64,000 bases of DNA from JACKOB01 sp024234575 (GTDB lineage: Bacteria; Pseudomonadota; Gammaproteobacteria; Pseudomonadales; Oleiphilaceae). The stretch's first letter is position 1. Each line of letters opens with the position of its first letter. Below are positions 42,981-51,372 of the stretch, in pieces. The stretch covers positions 55,485 through 119,484 of the forward strand of contig JBPJFZ010000014.1 of assembly GCA_051208035.1 (NCBI GenBank), read 5' to 3'. The notes under the pieces are model-generated. The model was not told where the DNA came from. It did no database searches and saw only the letters and a list, made by a program, of their open reading frames with translations. The position numbers and the translations under genes are program-made.

Positions 42981-45845
42981 CTAGACGATATATTTACGTA
43001 TTTCAGACTCCGTTAAGTCCCAGGTATGGCGAAGTTTTCCGGCCATGTCTGGAATTAAATCAGTTTTACCATTTTTTACCGCTGTTTCTATACGTCTCGC
43101 TATTTCACTTAGCTGCCTCAGTGACAAAGTCGCCGCAGAGCCTTTGATCGCATGTGCCACAAAAGCTACCTGCGCCCAATCCCGCTGATCAATATTTTGA
43201 CAAAGACTATCTATCTCTTTCGCTTCCTGCAGGAATTTGCCTAACAACTTTTGGTAAATTTCAGTTTTCCCCCGCAACCGTTTCAACCCGTCCGCACTAT
43301 CTAATACAGGATAAGATGCTAACTCGGCCCTGGCCTCGCCATTTTTGATAGCGGGGGCAGCTGCGTCAGACGGCGAAGTCTCGGCCAGATCCGCTTTGCC
43401 AAAATATTTCGAAAACAAAGCCAGCAACACCGGTTCATCAAGTGGCTTCGAGAGATAGTCCGTCATCCCCTGTTCTATACAATGTTCTCTGTAGCCAGTT
43501 GTCGCATGAGCGGTCATGGCCACAATCGGAGCACTATAATCAGGAAACGTTTGCCTGATCTGTTTCGTGGTTTCAAAACCATCCCACCCCGGCATTTGAA
43601 TATCCATAAAGATCATATCAAAATCTGGAGCACCAGCGGCCCGTCGCATAGCCAGAGTTTCTAACGCTGACGGGCCATCAGCCACCCGCTCTAACGCTAC
43701 CCCCTGATACTCGATAAACCCACGTGCAACTTCGGCATTGAAATCATTATCTTCAACGAGTAACGCCAGTTTTCCGCACCAGGGTGTGCTTTCGGCAGTG
43801 TCACTGACAGACGAATCGCTGGCAGTGTTCTGTTCTTTCCTCGCCACGGCAGAGGGTCGCGTTTCCAGCCTACCAGTAACATCGCCAATGCCATCTCGCG
43901 ATGCCTGGCTAACTTCAGAAGCACTCACCATAAAAGGAATAGTCACTTCAAAACGTGCTCCCTGACCTTTTTCGCTGATCACGGCTATTGTTCCACGCAT
44001 CAAATTGACCAGGTAACGGGTAATCGTCAAACCTAACCCCGTCCCGCCAAACATACGTGTGATGGATGCATCTGCCTGCGAAAAAGGCTGGAACATTTTT
44101 TCAATCTGGCTCGGATCTATGCCAATCCCACTATCTTCAACAATAAAATTAATACGGCATCGCCTGCTTTGGGACTCCCCATTTTTTTCATCGCTAGCAT
44201 CCACCGATAATAGGTTAACCATCACGTTCACATGCCCCAACGGGGTAAACTTTATCGCATTGCCAATTACATTCGTCAGTATCTGTTGCAACCGTGCAGG
44301 ATCTCCGGTGACCAGGCGTGGTATTTGTGGCCCGAGAGTAAAAGAGTACTGCAGGCCTTTTTCATTGGCACCGAAGGTAAAAACTTCTGCACAGTGTTTC
44401 AGCAATTCGTGCAAATTAAACTGGATAAGATCCAGCTCCAGCTTGTCAGCGTCCATTTTCGAGAAGTCGAGCAGGTCATTAATAATCGACAGCAGAGATT
44501 TCGCCGATGCATTAATCCGTAAAAAATAACCGCGCTCATCATTAATTGATTTATCACGCATCGCCAGTTCGCTAAAGCCAATAATGGCATTCATAGGTGT
44601 GCGAAGCTCATGACTGACGTTGGCTACCAGCTTATCCTTGGCTTTTGACGCCTCTTCTGCTCGGTCTTTTTCAGCCGCCAGCTCTTGTGTCCGAGCATCA
44701 ACCAAGTGCTCGAGGTTACTATTAAGCGCTGCCAGTTCGGATGTTTTTTCCTGTACTTTTGCGCGCAGCATTCGCACCCAGAACAAGGCGAAAAGCCCTC
44801 CAACCAAACCAATCGTCACCATTGACAAAATAGCAACAAAATACCAGTAGGTATTAACGCTAACACTTTTTGTATGCAGATCCAGAAGCAAGTCGCTGGC
44901 GTTTAGCTCACTCTTAATAAAGCCGGCGTCATAGAAATACTTTATCGTACGCTGCCATCGTTCTTTACTGCTATGACCAATTTCGACAGTAGGGTACAAC
45001 ATCAAGTCCGACATAAAGTTTGCTTCAAATCGATTATAGGCAGCGAAATCTTCATACCAATCGAACCTGCGCTTGTACTTGGTAGCTATCAACTCGGATA
45101 TTTCGTCCTGATGATTCATCGCATATTCCCAGCCACGCAAAGAGGCTGCAATAAACTTTTTCGTCAGGTCAGGATTTTTCTCAGCAAAACTCGCATCCAC
45201 GATCAGGGTATCACCATAAAAATGTACGCCATATTGCCGCGCAGAGAAGTAATCAAATGTTTGCCCAACTTCTTGCGCCTGCCAGTAAGCCGAAGGGGCA
45301 TAGGTCATCACCAGGTCGACTTGCCCAGACGTTAGCAGCGTAAGATCTGGTGGTAGATTTTCAGCCTGCAGTGTTGTCTGACGACTTCCCACCGCCTGCA
45401 TCAATGCATGTATCTCTACCGGCCCCCAGTGTGGTTCTGCATTGACGATGCGTTTGCCAACAAACTCGGCCGGCGAGACAAACTCCCCTTCACGGGCAAC
45501 AAAGACCATGGGGCTTTCCTGCATCAATGTGGCGGCAATTCTAAGCGAAGGGTACGTTTCGGCAGCGATAATCAGGTCTGGCCCCGATAGAGCAAACTGC
45601 GCCCGCCCCGAGCTTAACTCAGTAAAAACATCTTTCAGTGAATTGTCTTCATTTACCCGCGAGCGAATTTCCACATCGAGGCCAACATCATCGTAGTAAC
45701 CTAAATGCTTGGCGGCGTAAAAGCCTGCGAATTGAAATTCGTGATCCCACTTTAACTGCAGCACCACAGGCTGCGCTGACGATACGTTTTGCGACGCTAT
45801 CAATAAAATGCACAGGCTAAAGAAAGATCGGGTAGTTTTACGCAT
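42981..45845 (-). CDS. Hybrid histidine kinase with NMT1/SsuA-like periplasmic sensor
   Basis: A 954-residue hybrid sensor in which a whole solute-binding protein is the input domain. Signal peptide 1-23; NMT1/THI5/SsuA-like domain about 25-320 (VVLQLKWDHEFQFAGFYAAK, FALSGPDLIIAAE, LTSGQVDLVMTYAPSAYWQ); one membrane helix about 335-360; coiled coil; HisKA with KLVANVSHELRTPMNAIIGF; HATPase with NVIGNAIKFTPLG and GGTGLGLTI; receiver with LLVEDNDF, FMDIQMPGWDG and YLSKPL; and a C-terminal Hpt with AHAIKGSAATL. It is a complete phosphorelay except for the final regulator. The ligand may be an aromatic or pyrimidine-like compound as for THI5-type proteins, but this is unproven. It is divergent from the CZB chemoreceptor. 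Confidence 0.92.
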   Translation of the reverse strand: MRKTTRSFFSLCILLIASQNVSSAQPVVLQLKWDHEFQFAGFYAAKHLGYYDDVGLDVEIRSRVNEDNSLKDVFTELSSGRAQFALSGPDLIIAAETYPSLRIAATLMQESPMVFVAREGEFVSPAEFVGKRIVNAEPHWGPVEIHALMQAVGSRQTTLQAENLPPDLTLLTSGQVDLVMTYAPSAYWQAQEVGQTFDYFSARQYGVHFYGDTLIVDASFAEKNPDLTKKFIAASLRGWEYAMNHQDEISELIATKYKRRFDWYEDFAAYNRFEANFMSDLMLYPTVEIGHSSKERWQRTIKYFYDAGFIKSELNASDLLLDLHTKSVSVNTYWYFVAILSMVTIGLVGGLFALFWVRMLRAKVQEKTSELAALNSNLEHLVDARTQELAAEKDRAEEASKAKDKLVANVSHELRTPMNAIIGFSELAMRDKSINDERGYFLRINASAKSLLSIINDLLDFSKMDADKLELDLIQFNLHELLKHCAEVFTFGANEKGLQYSFTLGPQIPRLVTGDPARLQQILTNVIGNAIKFTPLGHVNVMVNLLSVDASDEKNGESQSRRCRINFIVEDSGIGIDPSQIEKMFQPFSQADASITRMFGGTGLGLTITRYLVNLMRGTIAVISEKGQGARFEVTIPFMVSASEVSQASRDGIGDVTGRLETRPSAVARKEQNTASDSSVSDTAESTPWCGKLALLVEDNDFNAEVARGFIEYQGVALERVADGPSALETLAMRRAAGAPDFDMIFMDIQMPGWDGFETTKQIRQTFPDYSAPIVAMTAHATTGYREHCIEQGMTDYLSKPLDEPVLLALFSKYFGKADLAETSPSDAAAPAIKNGEARAELASYPVLDSADGLKRLRGKTEIYQKLLGKFLQEAKEIDSLCQNIDQRDWAQVAFVAHAIKGSAATLSLRQLSEIARRIETAVKNGKTDLIPDMAGKLRHTWDLTESEIRKYIV

Positions 45846-45878
45846 GGCACCGTCAACAAAGTCTAAGTTAACTTAATT

Positions 45879-45939
45879 ATAGACAGCTAATTGACGGAAA
45901 TTTTTTAAAAGCAGTCTATGCTTAAAAAAAGCTGTCTAT
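45879..45939. promoter_or_regulatory. 10-bp inverted repeat between divergent hybrid-kinase and CZB-receptor genes
   Basis: ATAGACAGCT (45879-45888) and AGCTGTCTAT (45930-45939) are perfect inverted copies, with a third partial copy GCAGTCTATGC between them. A TTGACG at 45891 and a TATGCT at 45917 sit within the block, a weak rightward promoter with long spacing. The arrangement suggests an operator or a hairpin in the shared leader. Confidence 0.45.
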
Positions 45940-46020
45940 TCTTATTACTGAATAGTGTGTCCTTACTCACTTTGAACAGCTACGTTTCTATGACAGTGCT
46001 CTTTACAGGATTCGCCCTCT

Positions 46021-47100
46021 ATGTTTTTCAATAAGCAAAATGATGAACTAAAAAATAAAATAAAAGCGCTTGAAGCCGAGCGAGACAGCCTAAACAACCG
46101 AGTGGCGGCACTTTCAAAGGATTTATCCGGGAAAGAGGACGAAATTGCCGCCCTGCGCAAAGAATCTTCCAGCGGTAAAGACAGCCTGCATAACTGGGTA
46201 AGATCTCAGGATGCTATCGATGGCATTCGTGATTCAATCAGCAACTCTGCAGACATCCTGCTGGAAGAAAAAAACAAACTGGCCGATACCGAAGACCTGT
46301 TCAGTAAAACGCACGAAATTACTGAAGAAATTGTAACGAAACTTAATGAGATTACGACGCACGCCCATGAGAGCGTGGCGGTTTCCAACGAGTTAAACAG
46401 CCATAGTTCTGAAATCAAAAACTTCGTTAACGTCATCAATAGCATCTCTGAGCAAACCAACCTGCTGGCGTTAAATGCGGCGATTGAAGCAGCCCGCGCC
46501 GGTGAAGCCGGAAGAGGATTCGCTGTGGTTGCTGATGAGGTAAGATCTCTTGCACAAAAAGCGGCAGATGCCAGTAGCGAAATAGAAAACCTTGTCGATA
46601 AGATTGTGTCCAGCAGTAATATTCTTGAGCGCAACGTCGAGAAGGTTGCGGCCCAAAGTGAAGATGAAAAAGCCGCAGTTTCTGAAATCGAAAACCTGAT
46701 GGATAAAGTTGTTACGTTGTCACGAGATATGCGTGAAATTGTCGAAAATTCAGCTAACTCAACATTTCTGGACACAACCAAACTCGATCATGTTGCCTGG
46801 AAGAACGATATATTTCAGTTCTGTCTCGGCCTGGTGTCAAAATCCGACTCGGCACTCAACCATCGTGACTGCCGCTTAGGCCAATGGTACTACCGGGGTG
46901 AGGGATCGCGAAACTTTTCTTCTATCTCGGCATTCAAACACCTTGAGACACCGCATGAGCGCGTACACGAGGCGGGTAATCGCGCCGTGGAGCTAACCAA
47001 AAAGGGAGACAAAGCAGGTGCCGCAAGAGCACTGAACGAGATGGAAGATGCCAGCGAAAAAGTTGTGCGCCTACTGGACGAGCTTAAAAACAATATGTAA
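46021..47100 (+). CDS. Soluble chemoreceptor with C-terminal CZB zinc-binding domain
   Basis: A 359-residue cytoplasmic chemoreceptor with no membrane helix. Residues 1-60 are coiled coil, then a short signalling domain with the canonical tip EQTNLLALNAAIEAARAGEA and GFAVVADEVRSLA, and last a CZB domain (about 255-355). CZB ligands are visible: H in LDHVAWKNDIF, HRDCRLGQWYY and the closing PHERVHEAG; the zinc Cys is in HRDCRLGQW. CZB proteins sense HOCl or zinc and are often linked to c-di-GMP or chemotaxis. It lies alone and divergent from the hybrid kinase. Confidence 0.92.
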   Translation: MFFNKQNDELKNKIKALEAERDSLNNRVAALSKDLSGKEDEIAALRKESSSGKDSLHNWVRSQDAIDGIRDSISNSADILLEEKNKLADTEDLFSKTHEITEEIVTKLNEITTHAHESVAVSNELNSHSSEIKNFVNVINSISEQTNLLALNAAIEAARAGEAGRGFAVVADEVRSLAQKAADASSEIENLVDKIVSSSNILERNVEKVAAQSEDEKAAVSEIENLMDKVVTLSRDMREIVENSANSTFLDTTKLDHVAWKNDIFQFCLGLVSKSDSALNHRDCRLGQWYYRGEGSRNFSSISAFKHLETPHERVHEAGNRAVELTKKGDKAGAARALNEMEDASEKVVRLLDELKNNM

Positions 47101-47118
47101 AACATCGAGCAATTAGTG

Positions 47119-47138
47119 GGGGCTTTTTGATAAGCCCC
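47119..47138. terminator. Hairpin after the CZB chemoreceptor gene
   Basis: GGGGCTT and AAGCCCC form a perfect 7-bp stem with a six-base loop, starting 19 bases after the chemoreceptor stop. It is followed by only two Ts on the plus strand, so its strength is uncertain. Confidence 0.5.
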
Positions 47139-47195
47139 TTACAATAACCGTTTTACCAAACAGCTCGTCCCGTTCCAGTCTTTTCAACACACTTC

Positions 47196-48134
47196 TTACA
47201 AAAGGTTCAGCAGCTTCAGCTCCTGGGGGTGGGGTGCCATATAATATGAGTTGGCGATGTACTCATCCGGTGATTTACGAAAATGATGCCTCAACAATGT
47301 AACAGGAACAATAAGCGGTAACTCTTCATCTGCATAACGACGAATCACTTCACTAAGCTCTGCCTTATCATCGGTGTCTAGGTTTTTCTTGAGATAGCCC
47401 TGAATATGCTGCAAAACGTTGACATGATTAGGCCGCGTCGCTATTTTTTTCAACGTGCTCATCATCGACAACAAATATCTGTCTGCATCCTCCGCCAAAC
47501 TGTCTTTTGTAACGCCTGCCACTAATTGCCCTAATGTCTGGCAACCTGTTTGACTGTGACTCATTAAAATCAACTTATGACGGCTATGGAAGTGCCCCAG
47601 CTTATGCACAGTCATCCCTTCGGCCATGAGCTGATACCAGCGATACAATATGTAAACCCTCTGGATGAAGTTTTCCCGCAGACGTGGATCACCTAATCGT
47701 CCTTCTTCCTCAACAGGTAACCAGGGGAAGTTTTCCATCGTTGTTCGAGCGTAGATGCCACTGCCTTTTTTATGAGGCTGACCATTGATAAAAACTTTCA
47801 CCCGCTCCATACCGCAGCTGGGTGAATCCTTTTTAAAAATGTATCCGCATAATTGCTGCTGCCAGGACTTTTGCTCTGACGCGCATTGCGACAACTTGTC
47901 AGTCACATCAACGGCATCGGCGTCAGAGCCCATGCAGCGTACCTCTTCGTCAACCTGCACCAGCCGAATTGTCTTACGCGGCACCCCCAAACCTATCGCC
48001 ATTTCAGGACAAAACGGCTTAAACTCAAAATACTCACTTAACGTGCCATTGATATAGGAATCATTCTTATGTCCGCCGTCATAGCGCACCTTCTCGCCTA
48101 ACAAGCAACTGCTTATCCCTACTGGTATTTTCAT
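47196..48134 (-). CDS. DUF523 (TudS-like)-DUF1722 fusion protein
   Basis: A 312-residue cytosolic protein of YbgA type. The N-terminal DUF523 half (about 1-150) has three conserved cysteines, C10 (ISSCLLGE), C42 (PFCPE) and C107 (KKDSPSCG), the pattern of the [4Fe-4S] thiouracil desulfidase TudS. The C-terminal DUF1722 half (about 190-310) carries the KLGHFHSRHKLILMSHSQ segment and the YxxxELPLIVPVTLLRHH ending. DUF1722 alone has no known reaction. The gene ends 30 bases after the thiI stop on the same strand, so they are probably co-transcribed. AAGG lies about ten bases before the ATG. Thiouracil desulfuration is known for TudS; its action here is inference. Confidence 0.82.
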   Translation of the reverse strand: MKIPVGISSCLLGEKVRYDGGHKNDSYINGTLSEYFEFKPFCPEMAIGLGVPRKTIRLVQVDEEVRCMGSDADAVDVTDKLSQCASEQKSWQQQLCGYIFKKDSPSCGMERVKVFINGQPHKKGSGIYARTTMENFPWLPVEEEGRLGDPRLRENFIQRVYILYRWYQLMAEGMTVHKLGHFHSRHKLILMSHSQTGCQTLGQLVAGVTKDSLAEDADRYLLSMMSTLKKIATRPNHVNVLQHIQGYLKKNLDTDDKAELSEVIRRYADEELPLIVPVTLLRHHFRKSPDEYIANSYYMAPHPQELKLLNLL

Positions 48135-48164
48135 ATCACATCACCTTGCAAAATTTACCTCGGG

Positions 48165-49622
48165 TTATGGCTGATAAACCTTCACATTTGCGTAACCAGA
48201 AGCTTTTAAGTTACTTGCATGTAACTGGCTCATCGTGCCTTTTTCGCAATAGAGCAAATAAGTCTTCTCTTTGTCGAGATACTTTTCTGCATCTACCAGT
48301 TCATAGAAAGGTACCTGCATTATCTGGTTAGTAGTAAGGCTAAGTACATGCTTCTCGGTTTCGTTTGGGTGTCTTATATCAACAACCACATCGCCTACCT
48401 GTGGCGTGTTAATAATGTCAATGTCGCCAGTGCTTGCTACGGACGCCATAATCTCATCAACATTCACAACCCGACGTTCGGCGACAGCCTTTTCCAGCAC
48501 AGAAAAGTCAAAACGCTCTTCTTCCTGCAGTATGCGATACTTTTTCGCGTGGGTGGTTGGACGGTCTGAAATAACACCACAGTATTCAGGCATATTACGT
48601 GCAAACTCGGCGGTACCAATCTGCTCAGCAAGCTGAATAATTTCCTGCTTGTGCGAGGTGATCAGAGGACGCAGCACAAGCGTTTCAGTCACCGAATCAA
48701 CAATCGCCATGTTTGGCAGAGTCTGGCTCGACACCTGCGCCACGCTGTCCCCCATCACCAGCGCATCGATTTTCATTTCTTTAGCAACCTCACTGGCCGC
48801 CCGCAGCATCATCCGCTTTAAGATCACTCCCATCTGCGAGTGATGCACCGAACGCAAAATTTCTGCAACAACCTCTTCAAAAGGAACGGTCACAAACTTA
48901 ACCCGATGCGATACGCTGTAACGCTCCCACAAATAAGCCGATACCTGCTTCACGCCAACTTCGTGGGCGGTGCCACCGAGGCTGAAGAAACAAAAATGCG
49001 TTTTAAGACCGCGGCGAATAGTCAGATAACTGGCTACCGTTGAATCAAAACCACCCGACATCAGTGAGAGTACCGGCTCAATGGCACCTATAGGGAAGCC
49101 TCCAAGGCCCTGGTATTTATTTGTCACGACGTAATACTTGTCGTCCCGCACTTCCAGTTTCACGGTCACTTCGGGATTGTGCAAATCGACCTGAGACTCA
49201 GCAACATGCTGGCGCAGTCCACCGCCAACATACTGCTCTAGCTGGGTAGAAGTAAAATCATGTTTACCCGCACGTTTGATACGTACCACAAAGCGCTTGC
49301 CCCGCAGCATTGGCCCATAGACCGAGAGGGTTTTCTGGAACACGTCGTCAAAGTCTACATAAGGGAACTCGTGCACTTCGGCAAAATTGGCAATTCCGGG
49401 TATACGCTTTAGCGTATCCACGATGGTCTGTTGTGTTTTTTCTGGAATCACATCATCGGGAACTTTTACTTCGATAAAATCCCATTGACCAATCACTTTC
49501 ACCTGGTCATCAATTTGTTTTAAAACCTTTGATATGTTGTCCCTAAGGTGCCTTACCTGCTGCTTACGCACAGGTTTGCTTTTGATGGTAATCTCTGGGA
49601 AAAACTTGACGATTAATTTCAT
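48165..49622 (-). CDS. thiI: tRNA 4-thiouridine synthase ThiI with rhodanese domain
   Basis: A 485-residue enzyme that makes 4-thiouridine at tRNA position 8 and supplies sulfur for the thiazole of thiamine. In order: ferredoxin-like and THUMP domains (about 1-165), a PP-loop AANH domain with SLMSGGFDSTVA near residue 183, and a C-terminal rhodanese domain with the persulfide cysteine C459 in YLLYCEKGTMS. A second conserved cysteine is in MPEYCGVISDRPT. Length matches E. coli ThiI (482). It is followed by the TudS-like gene after 30 bases. Confidence 0.96.
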   Translation of the reverse strand: MKLIVKFFPEITIKSKPVRKQQVRHLRDNISKVLKQIDDQVKVIGQWDFIEVKVPDDVIPEKTQQTIVDTLKRIPGIANFAEVHEFPYVDFDDVFQKTLSVYGPMLRGKRFVVRIKRAGKHDFTSTQLEQYVGGGLRQHVAESQVDLHNPEVTVKLEVRDDKYYVVTNKYQGLGGFPIGAIEPVLSLMSGGFDSTVASYLTIRRGLKTHFCFFSLGGTAHEVGVKQVSAYLWERYSVSHRVKFVTVPFEEVVAEILRSVHHSQMGVILKRMMLRAASEVAKEMKIDALVMGDSVAQVSSQTLPNMAIVDSVTETLVLRPLITSHKQEIIQLAEQIGTAEFARNMPEYCGVISDRPTTHAKKYRILQEEERFDFSVLEKAVAERRVVNVDEIMASVASTGDIDIINTPQVGDVVVDIRHPNETEKHVLSLTTNQIMQVPFYELVDAEKYLDKEKTYLLYCEKGTMSQLHASNLKASGYANVKVYQP

Positions 49623-49884
49623 ACTTAGGGCTCAGTCATCTAAAAACCACCATTATAAGCGTTCGCCAGACAGATGAAAAAGAAACCTTTTCCGCACCAA
49701 TGTGAACAGTTTTTGTAGATGTGCAAACGGTGAAAGGGAGTTAATCAAAAAGCCGGTAAATGAACTATGCTGTATAAAGACGAAGTTAACGAGGGAAAAT
49801 CAATGGTCCCGACAACTTTAGCCCGATTCTAAAAGCCGCCCGATAGCATTTTCAGCGCATCCGGCCAGACCAACAAGGTAACTT

Positions 49885-51249
49885 ATGACTGACAAAATTA
49901 CACGCATCACCCCTGCGGGTAGCCTCGAACTTTTATCAAAAAAAGAAGTGGAGCGCCTTAAAGACAAGAGCGAGTCGGGGCTTTACGATTTATTTCGCCA
50001 ATGCGCACTGGCGGTGATGAACTGTGGCAATGAAACGGATAACAGTCAGGATATTCTCGACGCACACATGGACTTTGATATCCGCGTGGTGCAGCAACCA
50101 AGAGGCATCAAGCTCGAACTATCCAATGCACCGGAAATCGCCTTCGTCGATAACGAGATGATCAAAGGGATTCGTGAGCACCTTTTTTCGGTGCTTAGGG
50201 ATATCATCTACATCAACAGTATTCTGAAAAAAAGCACCAACTTCCAGCTTGATCAGTCCGCAGATATTACTAATTTCATTTTTCATATTTTACGCAACGC
50301 CAAAGTGATCGCACAAGGCAGATCCCCGGATATTGTTGTGTGCTGGGGTGGCCACTCTATTCGCCGGGAAGAATACAACTACACCAAGCGTGTAGGTTAC
50401 GAGCTTGGCCTGCGCTTACTAAACATATGCACCGGATGCGGCCCTGGCGCCATGAAAGGACCGATGAAGGGTGCAGCCATTGCCCACTCGAAACAACGCA
50501 AGACGGATGGACGCTACATCGGCATAACAGAACCCGGGATTATCGCCGCTGAAAGCCCTAACCCCATCGTCAATGAGCTGACAATCATGCCAGACATCGA
50601 AAAGCGTCTGGAAGCCTTCGTGCGAGTCGGTCATGCGATCATCGTCTTTCCTGGTGGCGTGGGTACTGCCGAAGAAATTCTTTATATTCTCGGGTTACTG
50701 CTACACCCTGATAATCAACACATCCCCTTTCCGATTGTTTTTACCGGTACACAAGAAAATGCCAGCTACTTTAAAATGATCGACGAGTTTATCGGTGGTA
50801 CCTTGGGCGAAGAAGCACAACGCCGTTACAAAATCATCATTGATGATCCTGCTGCCGTTGCCAGAGAAGTGAAGGCAGGTATTGAATCTGTTAGCCAGTT
50901 CCGGCGAGATAATAGTGACGCCTATTACTTTAACTGGTTGCTGCAAATTCCTGATCGCTTCCAGCAGCCATTTAAACCTACCCATGGCAATATGAAGTCT
51001 CTCAATTTGACGAAAAACCAGGATAAATTCATGCTGGCATCTAACTTGAGATGCGCTTTTTCTGGCATCGTCGCTGGTAACGTAAAATCGGACGGGATCA
51101 AAGCTGTCAAAGAACATGGTCCTTTTGAACTGCATGGCGACGTCGAAATCACGCGTCCACTGGAAGAGCTGCTGGCAGCATTTATCCGAGAAAACCGGAT
51201 GAAACTACCCGGAAAATCGTATGTGCCAAGCTTCCGAATTGTCAATTAA
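49885..51249 (+). CDS. ppnN: Nucleotide 5'-monophosphate nucleosidase PpnN (YgdH)
   Basis: A 454-residue LOG-family enzyme that splits purine and pyrimidine monophosphates to base and ribose 5-phosphate and is controlled by (p)ppGpp in E. coli. The LOG motif GGVGTAEEILYILG is present near residues 257-270, preceded by TGCGPGAMKGPMKGA near 181. The N-terminal and C-terminal flanking domains match YgdH. Length is the same as the E. coli protein. AAGGTAACTT stands before the ATG. It is divergent from thiI across a 260-base gap that also holds a nine-codon frame with a good ribosome-binding site (49803-49832). Confidence 0.94.
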   Translation: MTDKITRITPAGSLELLSKKEVERLKDKSESGLYDLFRQCALAVMNCGNETDNSQDILDAHMDFDIRVVQQPRGIKLELSNAPEIAFVDNEMIKGIREHLFSVLRDIIYINSILKKSTNFQLDQSADITNFIFHILRNAKVIAQGRSPDIVVCWGGHSIRREEYNYTKRVGYELGLRLLNICTGCGPGAMKGPMKGAAIAHSKQRKTDGRYIGITEPGIIAAESPNPIVNELTIMPDIEKRLEAFVRVGHAIIVFPGGVGTAEEILYILGLLLHPDNQHIPFPIVFTGTQENASYFKMIDEFIGGTLGEEAQRRYKIIIDDPAAVAREVKAGIESVSQFRRDNSDAYYFNWLLQIPDRFQQPFKPTHGNMKSLNLTKNQDKFMLASNLRCAFSGIVAGNVKSDGIKAVKEHGPFELHGDVEITRPLEELLAAFIRENRMKLPGKSYVPSFRIVN

Positions 51250-51372
51250 CCAGGCTCCCCCTATCGCGTGTTTTGCGTATAACGACATGAGTGCATGGCA
51301 GCTCGCAACGATAGATGCCCTGATTTTTTACAGACAGATAGAACCAGCAAAACTTATATAAAAGGATTATGA

